Position numbers and translations under genes: made by a program
Notes under the pieces: model-generated
The model's database searches: none
Told to the model about the DNA's origin: nothing
Seen by the model: the letters and a program-made list of their open reading frames with translations, nothing else
Part shown: positions 1 through 8,686 of the stretch, in pieces
Layout of the letters: every line of letters begins with the position of its first letter
How positions within the stretch are numbered: position 1 is the stretch's first letter
DNA from: Bacteroidia bacterium
GTDB taxonomy: Bacteria; Bacteroidota; Bacteroidia; AKYH767-A; OLB10
Direction: 5' to 3'
DNA: 25,318 bases
Assembly (NCBI GenBank): GCA_025450095.1
Contig: JANWID010000039.1
Location: 1 to 25,318 of the forward strand

Positions 1-1026
1 CAGTCGTATTGCATCGTTTATTGTCCCGAATTCCGTTTCCCGGTTTTCTGTAACGATCTGGTATTTATTCAGGGTACTATTTCCGAGAAAGCAGACATCG
101 TTTTTTTTGTTTATTTCCCAGGTGAACAATCCCTGTACATCGCCGAACACTGGCTTGTATTCACCTTTTGTTTCAAGTGATTTGAAAAGATACTCGCTGG
201 TTTTGTACCGGGCTCCTAAAAGGTAAGTAAGGTTCTTTTTTTTATTGATGCCCTCCAGATGAAGACCAGCACCCAGGAAAGAAGCATAAAATGAACCTCC
301 GAATTCAGTGGGCTTTCGGTATTTAATATCCAGCACTGAAGAAAGCTTATCGCCGTAATTGGCTTCGAATCCTCCCGATGAAAAACGGATGTCAGAAACC
401 ATATCGGGATTAACAAAGCTCAATCCTTCCTGTTGACCGGACCGGACCAGGAATGGCCGGTATATTTCAACATCATTTACATAAACCAGGTTCTCATCAT
501 AGTTTCCACCCCGAACAGAATATTGTGAGGTAAGCTCATTATTACTTACAACACCCATCCCGATACTTTTCACAACAGCTTCAATACCTCCGCCACCCGG
601 ATTGGGTATATACCTGACGGTTTTGGGATCTATCCGGATGAAATTGTTATTCCGGTTATTTTCATCTTTAATATCGATAACTGGTAACGGAGTACTTGAG
701 GGCAACATAACCTGGTCAATCTCCAGGCTGGCACCAGGTTCCAGGGTAACCGGTTTTTTGACTGTTTCGAAACCGATAAAAGAAAATACGATCTCGACAG
801 GTTTTTCAGCAGGAACTTTCAAAGAATACTTGCCTTGTTCATTGCTGGCAACACCACCTGGTTCACCCATCACAGCGATGTTGACCCCTTGCACCGGCTT
901 GTTGTTCTTATCCGTGATCTTACCGGTTACAGTCGCGGTTGATTGTGAAAATGCAGGTGCTGAAAATAAAATTCCGATGAACAGGAAAAGTAATTGCAAT
1001 GAATGCTTCAGGTCAGCTGTGGTCAC
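1..1026 (-). CDS. TonB-dependent receptor, N-terminal part (runs off the window)
   Basis: An open frame of 342 codons continues past base 1, so only the N-terminal part is visible. A hydrophobic signal peptide ends at about AFSQ (residue 28). It is followed by a carboxypeptidase-regulatory-like beta domain (about 31-108, with VTGKITDKNKPVQGVNI and SFIGFETVKK) and a TonB plug domain (about 135-235) holding SVRGGNYDENLVYVNDVEI and GGFEANYGDKLSSVLDI. The beginning of the barrel follows. The family imports bulky substrates across the outer membrane using TonB energy; the substrate cannot be told, and no SusD partner is visible. I chose GTG at 1026. The upstream frame is open but has no ATG, and a CTG at 1011 would give a more typical MKHSLQLLF start. 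It lies 44 nt after the preceding small secreted-protein gene, probably in one transcript. Confidence 0.88.
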   Translation of the reverse strand, partial: MTTADLKHSLQLLFLFIGILFSAPAFSQSTATVTGKITDKNNKPVQGVNIAVMGEPGGVASNEQGKYSLKVPAEKPVEIVFSFIGFETVKKPVTLEPGASLEIDQVMLPSSTPLPVIDIKDENNRNNNFIRIDPKTVRYIPNPGGGGIEAVVKSIGMGVVSNNELTSQYSVRGGNYDENLVYVNDVEIYRPFLVRSGQQEGLSFVNPDMVSDIRFSSGGFEANYGDKLSSVLDIKYRKPTEFGGSFYASFLGAGLHLEGINKKKNLTYLLGARYKTSEYLFKSLETKGEYKPVFGDVQGLFTWEINKKNDVCFLGNSTLNKYQIVTENRETEFGTINDAIRL

Positions 1027-1070
1027 AAAGAACTTTTTAGCTTCTAATTTAATTTTAACCGGAAAATATT

Positions 1071-1706
1071 TCAGTCTTTATCCTTCTTTTTATAGTCGCC
1101 CCGTTGCCACGCTTCGATGAATTTAGCCCAGGCAATCGGATTTAGCAGGCTGATAGAATAATACTGACCTGCAGTATAAAGCTTGTTTTGCCTTTCCAGC
1201 ATCAAAGCCTTATAATTCCCCTGGCCGTCCATAGGCATGTTTATCATCATATCGCGCATTTCGGAAAGTGCCATATTCCGCCGGGCCCGGTCATAATCAT
1301 CATCTGGAACTTTTAAATTCAGGAACGCCTGCCGGAACTGATCTTTGGTAGGCCAGGGATAAATGACAGTTTCCTGGAGCAGGATAGTATCACGCGAAAG
1401 CATTTTGATCAACGAATACCGGTCGGTATTTAGTGTATCGGGAATAACGTATGTGCTTTTCTTGTAACCGAGTGCTGAAAATTCAATGGTATCGTTGACC
1501 TGGGCTACGAATGAAAAAAATCCATTGTAGTCGCTGATGGTACCACGATATGTTTTCTTTATCACAATACTAACAAAAGGAATAGGCCGGAGACTATCGC
1601 CGGTTACCACAACTCCTGAGAATTGCACCAGCCCTTCATAATTCTTCTGACTATAGGCAAGGAAAGAACCTGAAAGTAACAGGCATATGCAAATAAATCG
1701 CCGCAA
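1071..1706 (-). CDS. secreted carboxypeptidase-regulatory-like domain protein
   Basis: This 211-residue protein has a signal peptide (RRFICICLLLSGSFLAYS, cleavage near residue 19). A single carboxypeptidase-regulatory-like domain follows at about 27-110: FSGVVVTGDSLRPIPFVSIV, then YNGFFSF and ALGYKKSTYVIP. The C-terminal half (about 115-211) is charged, with no motif I recognise. Proteins of this type in Bacteroidota are periplasmic or outer-membrane associated and have no assigned enzyme activity. The start is TTG: no ATG exists in the open frame upstream, and an exact TAnnTTTG box lies 20 nt before it, which supports this start. It precedes the TonB receptor gene in the same direction, so the two may work together, but that is inference. 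Confidence 0.75.
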   Translation of the reverse strand: MRRFICICLLLSGSFLAYSQKNYEGLVQFSGVVVTGDSLRPIPFVSIVIKKTYRGTISDYNGFFSFVAQVNDTIEFSALGYKKSTYVIPDTLNTDRYSLIKMLSRDTILLQETVIYPWPTKDQFRQAFLNLKVPDDDYDRARRNMALSEMRDMMINMPMDGQGNYKALMLERQNKLYTAGQYYSISLLNPIAWAKFIEAWQRGDYKKKDKD

Positions 1707-1726
1707 TAGGTAGTGTTTTAAAGTTC

Positions 1727-1734
1727 CAAAAATA
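1727..1734 (-). promoter_or_regulatory. Bacteroidota -7 box (TATTTTTG)
   Basis: On the minus strand the bases read TATTTTTG, an exact match to the TAnnTTTG -7 element of the primary sigma factor in Bacteroidota. It ends 20 nt before the TTG start at 1706. No clear TTTG -33 element is seen. Confidence 0.5.
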
Positions 1735-1939
1735 ACGAATTATGTTGTGAATGAATGATTGATGACAGGTGATTTCACTGTTTTTTAGAACAGAATTCCA
1801 ACTATAAATTTTTAATGCATAAACGTAGTTTGGTTGATTCAATTACATGATATTGAAATTCGAAATCAGTTCTTAACAACTTACTCCCTGAAACGATTGT
1901 TGGAATCGAAAACAATTTTTATTCTAATTATCCATCTTG

Positions 1940-1980
1940 ACTGCGGACTACCAACTGCAAACTGGCTACTGGAAACTCAG
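1940..1980. repeat. degenerate 7-nt tandem repeat array
   Basis: Six consecutive heptamers begin with ACT: ACTGCGG (1940), ACTACCA (1947), then units at 1954, 1961, 1968 and 1975. The period is exactly 7 with no slippage. The last unit covers the stop codon of speA. The rest of 1735-1939 is AT-rich and shows no gene. Confidence 0.6.
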
Positions 1981-3371
1981 TAACCAAGAATTTTCATCAT
2001 CGACTTGGCACTCTGCTCCTTTGCAAAAAGCCGTGTGGTGTATTCACCATTTTCATCACGGTCAATTAGCACATGTTTCGGAGCGGGAATCAGGCAATGC
2101 TGGATTCCTCCATAGCCACCCAGCGATTCCTGGTAAGCTCCGGTATGGAAAAAACCTATATACAATGGATCATCGGCTACAAGTTTGGGTAAAAACACAC
2201 GGTTTTTCACACTCTCCATGTTATAATAATCATCACTATCGCAGGTCAGCCCTCCCAGGTTTACCCGATGGTATTCTTTATCCCAGTGGTTAACACTGAG
2301 CAGGATAAACTTTTGTTTGATTCCCCAGGTATCGGGGAGTGTGGTAATGAAAGAGCTGTCAATCATATTCCAGGTTTCCTTATCATTCTGCCTCTTTTCT
2401 TCAGTAATACCGAATAAAATTGCACCGCTTTCTCCTACGGTAAAAGAACCGAATTCAGTGAAAATGTTTGGTTCCTTCACTTTGCGTTGCTCACAGGTTG
2501 ACTTGACCTGTCGTATAATTTCATCTGCCATATACTGGTAATCAAAGTCAGAGCTGAGGGATGTACGGATCGGGAAACCACCTCCGATATCGAGTGAATC
2601 AAGCTCAGGACAAAATTTCTTGAGCTCGCAATAAACATTAATACACCGGTTCAGTTCAGTCCAGTAATAAGCTGTATCACGAATGCCGGTATTAATAAAG
2701 AAGTGAAGTAGCTTAACTTCAATATTGGGGTTTTTCTTAATGACATTCTTATAATATTACACCATTTCAAGCAGGCGGATTCCCAGCCGGGATGTATAAA
2801 AATCGAAATTTGGTTCTTCCTCTGCGGCGATACGAAGACCGATTTTCATCTTTTGTTTTGAATATATCTTCTCATAAGCAGGCAGCTCACTCTTACTGTC
2901 GAGGATTGGGATAACGTTGGTAAAACCTGCTTCCAAAAGATCCATTATGTTTTGAGTATACACCTTTCTTTTATAACCGTTGCATAACACAAACGTGTCC
3001 TTCGACAGCTTTCCATCTTCGAAAAGCTTCTTAATTATCGGAATATCAAAGGCCGATGACGTTTCAAGATGTATATCATTTTTCAGAGCTTCTTCGAGCA
3101 CAAAGGAAAAATGGGAGCTTTTGGTACAGTAACAATAAGTATAATTACCTTTGTAATCGGCCTTTGCCATGGCTACATTGAAGAACCGTTTGGCCTTCTG
3201 AATTTGGGAACTGATCTTTGGCAGGTACGAAATTTTTAATGGTGTTCCGTATTGTTCAATGATGTCCATCAATGGTATACCATTAAAATAGAGGCAGCTA
3301 TCGATAACTTCGAAGCCTTCCTGGGGAAATTCAAATGTTTGTGAAATCAGATCAATATATCGGTTTTTCAT
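1977..3371 (-). pseudogene. speA: biosynthetic arginine decarboxylase interrupted by an in-frame TAA
   Basis: One reading frame of 464 codons matches the compact PLP-dependent arginine decarboxylase of Bacteroidota in length and motifs, but codon 205 (2759-2757, minus strand) is TAA. The N-terminal part has the PLP lysine motif YCTKSSHF (K84). Beyond the stop the frame continues with HFFINTGIRDTAYY, the phosphate-binding LDIGGGFPI, VGESGAILFG, the catalytic-type GGLTCDSDD (C377, D378) and FHTGAYQESLGG. The frame is otherwise unbroken, so the lesion is a single base: GAA, fitting the context LLEMV-E-YYKN, would need only one G-to-T change. The intact enzyme would make agmatine from arginine for polyamine synthesis. 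As read, the gene yields 204 residues lacking half the active site. A sequencing error, a recent nonsense mutation or readthrough are all possible. It diverges from the ureohydrolase gene across 86 bp. Confidence 0.88.
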
Positions 3372-3457
3372 AGTTATGCAGTTAAGCCGGATTGGAAATA
3401 AAATGCGAATGTAATCAAGTTGGAATTGCTTAAAGTTCGTGATTTAAACTATTTTTT
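3372..3457. promoter_or_regulatory. divergent promoter region between speA and the ureohydrolase gene
   Basis: These 86 bp separate two divergent arginine-metabolism genes and must hold both promoters. No exact TAnnTTTG box is present on either strand; the nearest is TACATTCG on the minus strand, one mismatch from consensus. No clear operator palindrome is seen. Confidence 0.4.
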
Positions 3458-4405
3458 ATGATAAAAAATGTCAGATTTATTGAAGTAAAATCTGAAATAG
3501 GTGCAGGTACCCGTGGTGCCAGCCTGGGAGTAGATGCAATTAAGATTGCAGCTTTGGACTATGGTAGCAACCTCTTCAATAAAATACCTTCGGTTGAAAT
3601 AAAGACAGAGAACCAATTGTTGTTTGGTAGTCCGGGAAGCCCATATGGTAAGCGATTGAAAGGAATCGCTGCTATTTATGAACGGGTGGCTAATGAAGTT
3701 TCTTCAACATTAAAAAGTAAATCGTTTCCGATTGTCCTTGCGGGAGATCACAGTACTGCGGGTGGTACCATATCAGGTATCCGCCAGGCATATCCCAAAC
3801 AAAAACTGGGTGTTATCTGGATCGACGCTCATGCCGATCTACACTCTCCTTACACAACTCCAACCGGGAATGTCCATGGAATGCCTCTGGCAGCAGCTCT
3901 TGCGGAGGATAACTTATCATCTAAAATTAACAAGCCCGATAAGGACACGATCGAACTCTGGAACAAACTAAAACGTACCGGTGGATCAGCGCCTAAAATA
4001 ACTTATAAAGACCTGGTTTATATTTCGCTTCGTGATATAGAACCGGAAGAATCTTACCTGTTAAAAAAACATAAGGTGAAGATTTTTACTACCAATGAAG
4101 TAAAACGAAATGGTGTTGAAAAAATAGCCCGGGATGCCCTGGCTCAACTCAGCCATTGTTCTCTGATATATGTTTCATTTGACGTTGATAGCATGGACTC
4201 CTCCATTTCAAAGGGTACCGGAACTCCGGTCAGGAATGGTATAACCGAAAAGGAAGCAGGCAGTCTTTGTGTGCGACTTATTCAAAATGAAAAAGTATGC
4301 TGCTTTGAAATTGCCGAGGTAAATCCAACCATGGATAAAGAAAACCTGATGGCAGAAAATACATTTGAAATCCTACAGCGGGTTGTAAGTCAGTTAACTA
4401 CATAA
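3458..4405 (+). CDS. arginase-type ureohydrolase
   Basis: This 315-residue ureohydrolase carries all the binuclear manganese ligands: H98 in LAGDHSTAGG, D123/H125/D127 in WIDAHADLHSPYTTP, and D242/D244 in SFDVDSMD. The loop after the metal site (HSPYTTPTGNVHGMP, N138, H140) has the length and Thr-Gly-Asn-x-His-Gly pattern of arginases rather than agmatinases, although the arginase Asn right after the metal motif is His here. Arginase gives ornithine and urea. The divergent arginine decarboxylase gene would argue for agmatinase (putrescine and urea), so the substrate is not settled; I favour arginase from the loop. argS starts 8 nt downstream, so co-transcription is likely. Confidence 0.85.
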   Translation: MIKNVRFIEVKSEIGAGTRGASLGVDAIKIAALDYGSNLFNKIPSVEIKTENQLLFGSPGSPYGKRLKGIAAIYERVANEVSSTLKSKSFPIVLAGDHSTAGGTISGIRQAYPKQKLGVIWIDAHADLHSPYTTPTGNVHGMPLAAALAEDNLSSKINKPDKDTIELWNKLKRTGGSAPKITYKDLVYISLRDIEPEESYLLKKHKVKIFTTNEVKRNGVEKIARDALAQLSHCSLIYVSFDVDSMDSSISKGTGTPVRNGITEKEAGSLCVRLIQNEKVCCFEIAEVNPTMDKENLMAENTFEILQRVVSQLTT

Positions 4406-4412
4406 AATCAGT

Positions 4413-6206
4413 ATGCTTTTTGAAAAATTAGTTGCCGAAAAGGCTGCACTGCATTTCTCCCGGGTTTTTGATAATGAAATCACTCCTGATGCACTTACGT
4501 TCCAGCCAACACGCAAGGAATTTGAAGGTGATATTACACTGGTTGTTTTTGGATTGACCAGGCTTTCCCGTAAATCTCCCGAGGAAACCGGAATGATGCT
4601 GGGCGAAGCACTCACTGCAGAAAAAGAATTGATTTCAGGATTTAATGTTATTAAAGGCTTTCTTAATATTACTATAAGTAATGATCAGTGGTTAAGAGTA
4701 TTAAATGAAGTATACAAATTACCTGAAGTTGAAAATCATTCAGAGAGAAACACGGTATTGGTAGAATATTCTTCTCCAAATACCAACAAACCGCTGCACC
4801 TGGGTCATCTTCGGAATATTCTTTTGGGATATTCTATCAGTGAAGTTTTGAAGGCTACAGGTAACAAAGTAGTCAAGGTAAATATTATTAATGACCGGGG
4901 AATTCATATTTGTAAATCAATGCTTGCCTGGAAAAAGTTCGGTAATGGTGAGACACCCGTCACTTTCGGATTAAAAGGAGATCACCTGGTTGGTAAATAT
5001 TATGTACTCTTTGATAAGCATTACCGGGATCAGGTCAGGGAACTTAAAGCAGCAGGGTATGGTGAGGAGGAGGCTGAAAAGAATGCCCCGTTAATGAAGG
5101 AAGCACAACAAATGCTGCTTGATTGGGAAAGAGGCGATATGGAAACTCTTGCACTCTGGTCTACTATGAACCAGTGGGTTTATGAAGGGTTTGATGTTAC
5201 TTATAAAAGATTGGGAGTCGATTTCGATAAGATCTATTACGAGTCGGAAACTTACCTGCTTGGCAAATCAATCGTCGAAGAAGGTCTTCAAAAGGGAGTT
5301 CTTTACAAAAAGCCGGATAACTCCGTTTGGATAAACCTGCAGGAAGAAGGACTCGATGAAAAGCTGTTATTGCGTTCAGATGGAACGTCTGTTTATATCA
5401 CTCAGGACCTTGGAACTGCCGTTATGCGGTACAACCAGTATAAGTTCGGGAAACTTATTTATGTGGTAGGAAATGAACAGGATTATCACTTCAAAGTCCT
5501 CTTTTTAATCCTGAAACGACTCGGGTATGAATGGGCCGGCAGGCTTCATCATCTGTCCTACAATATGGTTGATCTCCCTTCCGGTAAAATGAAGTCGCGC
5601 GAAGGAACCGTAGTAGATGCAGATGAGTTACTGGACGAGATGGTGTCGGAAGCAAAAAAATTGACTATTGAGCTCGGGAAGCTAGAAGATTTTAATTCCA
5701 GTGAAGCAATGCAACTGTTTGAGATGCTTGGTCTGGGAGCATTGAAGTATTTTCTATTAAGAGTGGATCCAGAAAAGCGAATGTTATTCAACCCGAATGA
5801 ATCCATAGATTTCAATGGAAATACAGGTCCGTTCATTCAATATACCCATGCGAGAATCCAGTCTGTTCTTCGCAAGGCAGGTACTATGAAAGAATTTAGT
5901 GAATTCAGAAGCTTTCAACCTGGCAACCATTCTATGCTGGTCCCAAAAGAAAAAGAGCTTGTTAAATCGTTGCTTCGATTCAGGGAGGTGCTTAGAGATG
6001 CCGCAGATAAAATGGCTCCTTCGGTCATGGCAAATTTCGCATACGAGCTGGCCAGGGCTTTTAATCAGTTTTATCATGATCATGCTATCATCGACCCTGA
6101 ACATGTTCAAACTTCATTATTCCGACTGGTTTTGTGTGATCATACCGCGTTTGTAATTTCCAGGACCATGAACTTAATGGGTATCCAGGTGCCCTACCGT
6201 ATGTGA
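4413..6206 (+). CDS. argS: arginyl-tRNA synthetase
   Basis: This 597-residue class I aminoacyl-tRNA synthetase charges tRNA(Arg). It starts with an ArgRS N-terminal tRNA-binding (Add1-like) domain (1-90). The HIGH signature appears as HLGH (129-132) within SSPNTNKPLHLGHLRN. A degenerate KMSKS loop reads SGKMKSREGTVVDADELLDE (near residue 390), as is usual for many ArgRS. The DALR anticodon-binding domain begins at NGNTGPFIQYTHARIQSVLR and ends at GIQVPYRM, close to the usual family ending. The length is typical. The stop overlaps the next start (TGATG), suggesting translational coupling with the hydrolase gene downstream. Confidence 0.97.
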   Translation: MLFEKLVAEKAALHFSRVFDNEITPDALTFQPTRKEFEGDITLVVFGLTRLSRKSPEETGMMLGEALTAEKELISGFNVIKGFLNITISNDQWLRVLNEVYKLPEVENHSERNTVLVEYSSPNTNKPLHLGHLRNILLGYSISEVLKATGNKVVKVNIINDRGIHICKSMLAWKKFGNGETPVTFGLKGDHLVGKYYVLFDKHYRDQVRELKAAGYGEEEAEKNAPLMKEAQQMLLDWERGDMETLALWSTMNQWVYEGFDVTYKRLGVDFDKIYYESETYLLGKSIVEEGLQKGVLYKKPDNSVWINLQEEGLDEKLLLRSDGTSVYITQDLGTAVMRYNQYKFGKLIYVVGNEQDYHFKVLFLILKRLGYEWAGRLHHLSYNMVDLPSGKMKSREGTVVDADELLDEMVSEAKKLTIELGKLEDFNSSEAMQLFEMLGLGALKYFLLRVDPEKRMLFNPNESIDFNGNTGPFIQYTHARIQSVLRKAGTMKEFSEFRSFQPGNHSMLVPKEKELVKSLLRFREVLRDAADKMAPSVMANFAYELARAFNQFYHDHAIIDPEHVQTSLFRLVLCDHTAFVISRTMNLMGIQVPYRM

Positions 6207-6808
6207 TGCGATTACTCGTTTCACTTCTGTCGCTCGTATTCTTTACCGGTTTAACAAATATAAATCCGGTCCATGATACTTTTAGTGGAGAGAAAATTGA
6301 GTTTGTTTCTACTCCTGTTAAACTAAAAACAGGGGATATAGTATTGCGGAGCGGCAGGGGATGGATCAGTGACTTTTTCAGGAATACATCACATTCAAAA
6401 AAGGAATATTCCCACGCCGGAATTATTATTGCCGGTGAACACGATACCCTGGTAGCTCATATGATTGGAGGAGAAATTTCTTCCGGATTCCGTAAAGAAA
6501 CTCTAGCTTCATTTTGTTCGGTTAAAAAAAACAAAGCCTATGCAATTTACAGGTACGATTTTCTTTCAGGGCATGAAAAACAATTAGAAGAATACCTGGA
6601 TAATTCAAAGCGCTTGAACCTGATTTTTGATGAGCGATTTGACCTGGAAACCGATTCGGCCTTGTATTGCACAGAGCTCATTTATAAAATGATTCAGTCC
6701 GCAGGATTTAAATTAAACCATTCTACATATAACGGTGTTCCGTTTATCGGCATCGACGACCTTTACGTAAGAAATCAGGCAAATCTCTTATTCGAAAACA
6801 AATACTAA
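6206..6808 (+). CDS. YiiX/YebB-like permuted papain-fold cysteine hydrolase
   Basis: This protein of about 200 residues has an N-terminal hydrophobic segment (MRLLVSLLSLVFFTGL), probably a signal peptide. The permuted NlpC/P60 order is visible: first LKTGDIVLRSGRGWISDFF and the histidine in YSHAGIII (H70), then the cysteine in YCTELIYKM (C154). This matches the YiiX/YebB family, whose members are predicted peptidases or amidases acting on cell-wall peptides or lipids; substrates are mostly unknown. The ATG at 6206 overlaps the argS stop by one base; a GTG at 6203 is an alternative adding one residue. The next gene begins two bases after the stop, so it sits in an operon. Confidence 0.82.
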   Translation: MRLLVSLLSLVFFTGLTNINPVHDTFSGEKIEFVSTPVKLKTGDIVLRSGRGWISDFFRNTSHSKKEYSHAGIIIAGEHDTLVAHMIGGEISSGFRKETLASFCSVKKNKAYAIYRYDFLSGHEKQLEEYLDNSKRLNLIFDERFDLETDSALYCTELIYKMIQSAGFKLNHSTYNGVPFIGIDDLYVRNQANLLFENKY

Positions 6809-6810
6809 TT

Positions 6811-7308
6811 ATGAAAACCAAAATCACACCCTGGATATTTCTGTTTATGATTTCCATTATGATAGTTGCAGGTTGTAAATCGGCAAATAGTCCGGGGAAA
6901 GTTGCTGAACGATTCCTGAATGCTTTCAATGAGAGAAAATATGATGAAGCCCGAAAATATGCTTCTCCTGATACGGATAAGCTGGTTGACCTGATGGAAA
7001 ACCTCTCTAAAATGTCAACTTCAGTTGATAGTATTCAGCACAAGCGTGTGGAAGTCACTGAAGAAAAAATTGAAGGAGATACCGCTTTTGTAACTTTCAG
7101 AGAAGTCGGATCTGAGGAGACTGACCAGATAAAGCTTATTAAGTCAGAAGGAAAGTGGCTGGTTCATATAACCAAAACCGATCTGTCATCGAAACAAAAT
7201 TCAGTTTTTGATACGAATCCGGTTGAAGAAGTCGTACCTGACTCCGGTGAAGCCGGAGCAATTGAAGAAGATACACTTCCGGAAGCAACTGAACCTGTTT
7301 CAAAATAG
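6811..7308 (+). CDS. DUF4878-like lipoprotein
   Basis: This 165-residue lipoprotein has a clear lipobox: a charged start, a hydrophobic stretch, and IVAGC with the acylated cysteine at residue 22. The region 28-125 (PGKVAERFLNAFNERKYDEARKYAS, then TAFVTFRE and IKLIKSEGKWLVHI) has the NTF2-like layout of DUF4878 and related lipoproteins, which have no known enzyme activity. The C-terminal 40 residues are acidic and rich in Pro, Glu and Thr, and look disordered. It follows the hydrolase gene by two bases, so both may act at the cell envelope. A promoter box for ffh begins just after it. Confidence 0.8.
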   Translation: MKTKITPWIFLFMISIMIVAGCKSANSPGKVAERFLNAFNERKYDEARKYASPDTDKLVDLMENLSKMSTSVDSIQHKRVEVTEEKIEGDTAFVTFREVGSEETDQIKLIKSEGKWLVHITKTDLSSKQNSVFDTNPVEEVVPDSGEAGAIEEDTLPEATEPVSK

Positions 7309-7319
7309 CTTGAAATCCT

Positions 7320-7327
7320 TAATTTTG
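7320..7327 (+). promoter_or_regulatory. Bacteroidota -7 box upstream of ffh (TAATTTTG)
   Basis: TAATTTTG is an exact TAnnTTTG match in the 41-bp gap before ffh, ending 22 nt before its ATG. It suggests that ffh and the genes after it have a promoter separate from argS and the lipoprotein. The -33 region is weak (GTTT near 7297). Confidence 0.5.
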
Positions 7328-7349
7328 CAGTCCTTCTCCCCAAAATAAT

Positions 7350-8678
7350 ATGTTTGAAAATTTAAGTGATAAGCTCGACAGGGCATTTAAGGTTTTAAAA
7401 GGCCAGGGTAAGATTACCGAGATCAATGTTGCTGAAACGGTAAAGGAAGTCCGTAAGGCACTACTGGAAGCTGACGTTAATTACAAGGTTGCCAAGACCT
7501 TTACCGATAAGGTGAAAGAAGAAGCAATGGGACAAAATGTACTCGTTGCTGTCTCTCCAGCACAACTGATGGTAAAAATCGTTCACCAGGAACTGATCCG
7601 ACTCATGGGTGGTTCAATGACCGAGCTGAACATCCGGGAAAACCCGTCGATTATCCTGATGGCGGGATTACAGGGTTCGGGTAAAACAACTCTTTCCGGA
7701 AAGCTGGCCAATTTTATGCGCCAGAAAAAGGGCAAAAATCCGTTGTTGGTTGCATGCGATGTATATCGTCCTGCTGCCATTGACCAGCTTAAGGTTTTGG
7801 GTGAACAGATCGGCGTTCCTGTATATTCAGAACCTGAGAATAAAAACCCGGTTGAAATTGCACGCAAAGCAATTGATTTTGCAAAGCAACAAGGTCATAA
7901 CGTGGTGATCATAGATACAGCGGGTCGCCTCGCTGTTGATGAAGTCATGATGGATGAAATTGAGCGGGTAAAAAAAGCAGTCCGGCCTACGGAAACATTG
8001 TTTGTAGTGGATGCCATGACCGGCCAGGATGCGGTGAATACTGCAAAAGCCTTTAATGAACGTATCAATTTCGACGGAGTGGTACTCACTAAGCTGGATG
8101 GTGATACCCGCGGTGGTGCAGCACTTTCAATACGATCCGTTGTCGACAAACCAATCAAGTTTGTGGGTACCGGCGAAAAAATGGAAGCCATCGATATTTT
8201 TTATCCCGAAAGGATGGCCGACCGAATCCTGGGTATGGGTGATATTGTTTCGCTCGTAGAAAAAGCCCAGGAACAGTTTGATGAAAAGGCAGCTGCCGAA
8301 CTTCAGAAAAAAATTTCAAAAAATAAATTCGACTTTAACGATTTTCTTTCCCAACTGGAGCAGATCAAGAAAATGGGAAATGTTAAAGATTTGTTGGGAA
8401 TGATTCCCGGTGTTGGTAAGGCAGTTAAGGATATGGACATCGATAACAATGCCTTCAAAGGCATTGAAGCCATTATTAAATCGATGACAAAAGCTGAAAG
8501 GGCAGATCCCGCGCTGTTGAATGGAAACCGTAAGAAACGAATTGCTGATGGAAGCGGAACCAATATCCAGGAAGTGAACAAACTTATCAAGCAGTTTGAG
8601 GATATGCGAAAAATGATGAAAATGTTCACCGGCGCCAATGCTTCAAAGATGATGCGGAATATGCCTTTCAGAAAATAA
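7350..8678 (+). CDS. ffh: signal recognition particle protein Ffh (SRP54)
   Basis: This 442-residue SRP GTPase binds signal sequences and 4.5S/6S SRP RNA and delivers ribosomes to FtsY at the inner membrane. The N domain (1-95) precedes the G domain, with the P-loop GLQGSGKTT (106-114), [19 protein letters not shown] (189-194), and [13 protein letters not shown] (247-259). The methionine-rich M domain (about 300-442) includes [14 protein letters not shown] and ends with MMKMF and MMRNMPFRK, the signal-peptide groove and RNA-binding region. Length and motifs are standard. folD starts 8 nt after the stop. Confidence 0.98.
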   Translation: MFENLSDKLDRAFKVLKGQGKITEINVAETVKEVRKALLEADVNYKVAKTFTDKVKEEAMGQNVLVAVSPAQLMVKIVHQELIRLMGGSMTELNIRENPSIILMAGLQGSGKTTLSGKLANFMRQKKGKNPLLVACDVYRPAAIDQLKVLGEQIGVPVYSEPENKNPVEIARKAIDFAKQQGHNVVIIDTAGRLAVDEVMMDEIERVKKAVRPTETLFVVDAMTGQDAVNTAKAFNERINFDGVVLTKLDGDTRGGAALSIRSVVDKPIKFVGTGEKMEAIDIFYPERMADRILGMGDIVSLVEKAQEQFDEKAAAELQKKISKNKFDFNDFLSQLEQIKKMGNVKDLLGMIPGVGKAVKDMDIDNNAFKGIEAIIKSMTKAERADPALLNGNRKKRIADGSGTNIQEVNKLIKQFEDMRKMMKMFTGANASKMMRNMPFRK

Positions 8679-8686
8679 AATCACTG

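Noticed and set aside
602..1120. 172-codon open frame on the plus strand
   Set aside because: It lies antisense to the TonB receptor, whose frame has a signal peptide and plug motifs; this one has none.
1940..1980. CRISPR-like array
   Set aside because: The units are 7 nt with no spacers and no cas genes nearby; it is a simple short-period repeat.
1977..2531. Separate 184-residue gene starting at ATG 2531
   Set aside because: Its sequence is the C-terminal part of arginine decarboxylase, in the same frame as the upstream part, and it would lack half of the barrel. It is better read as part of the interrupted speA.
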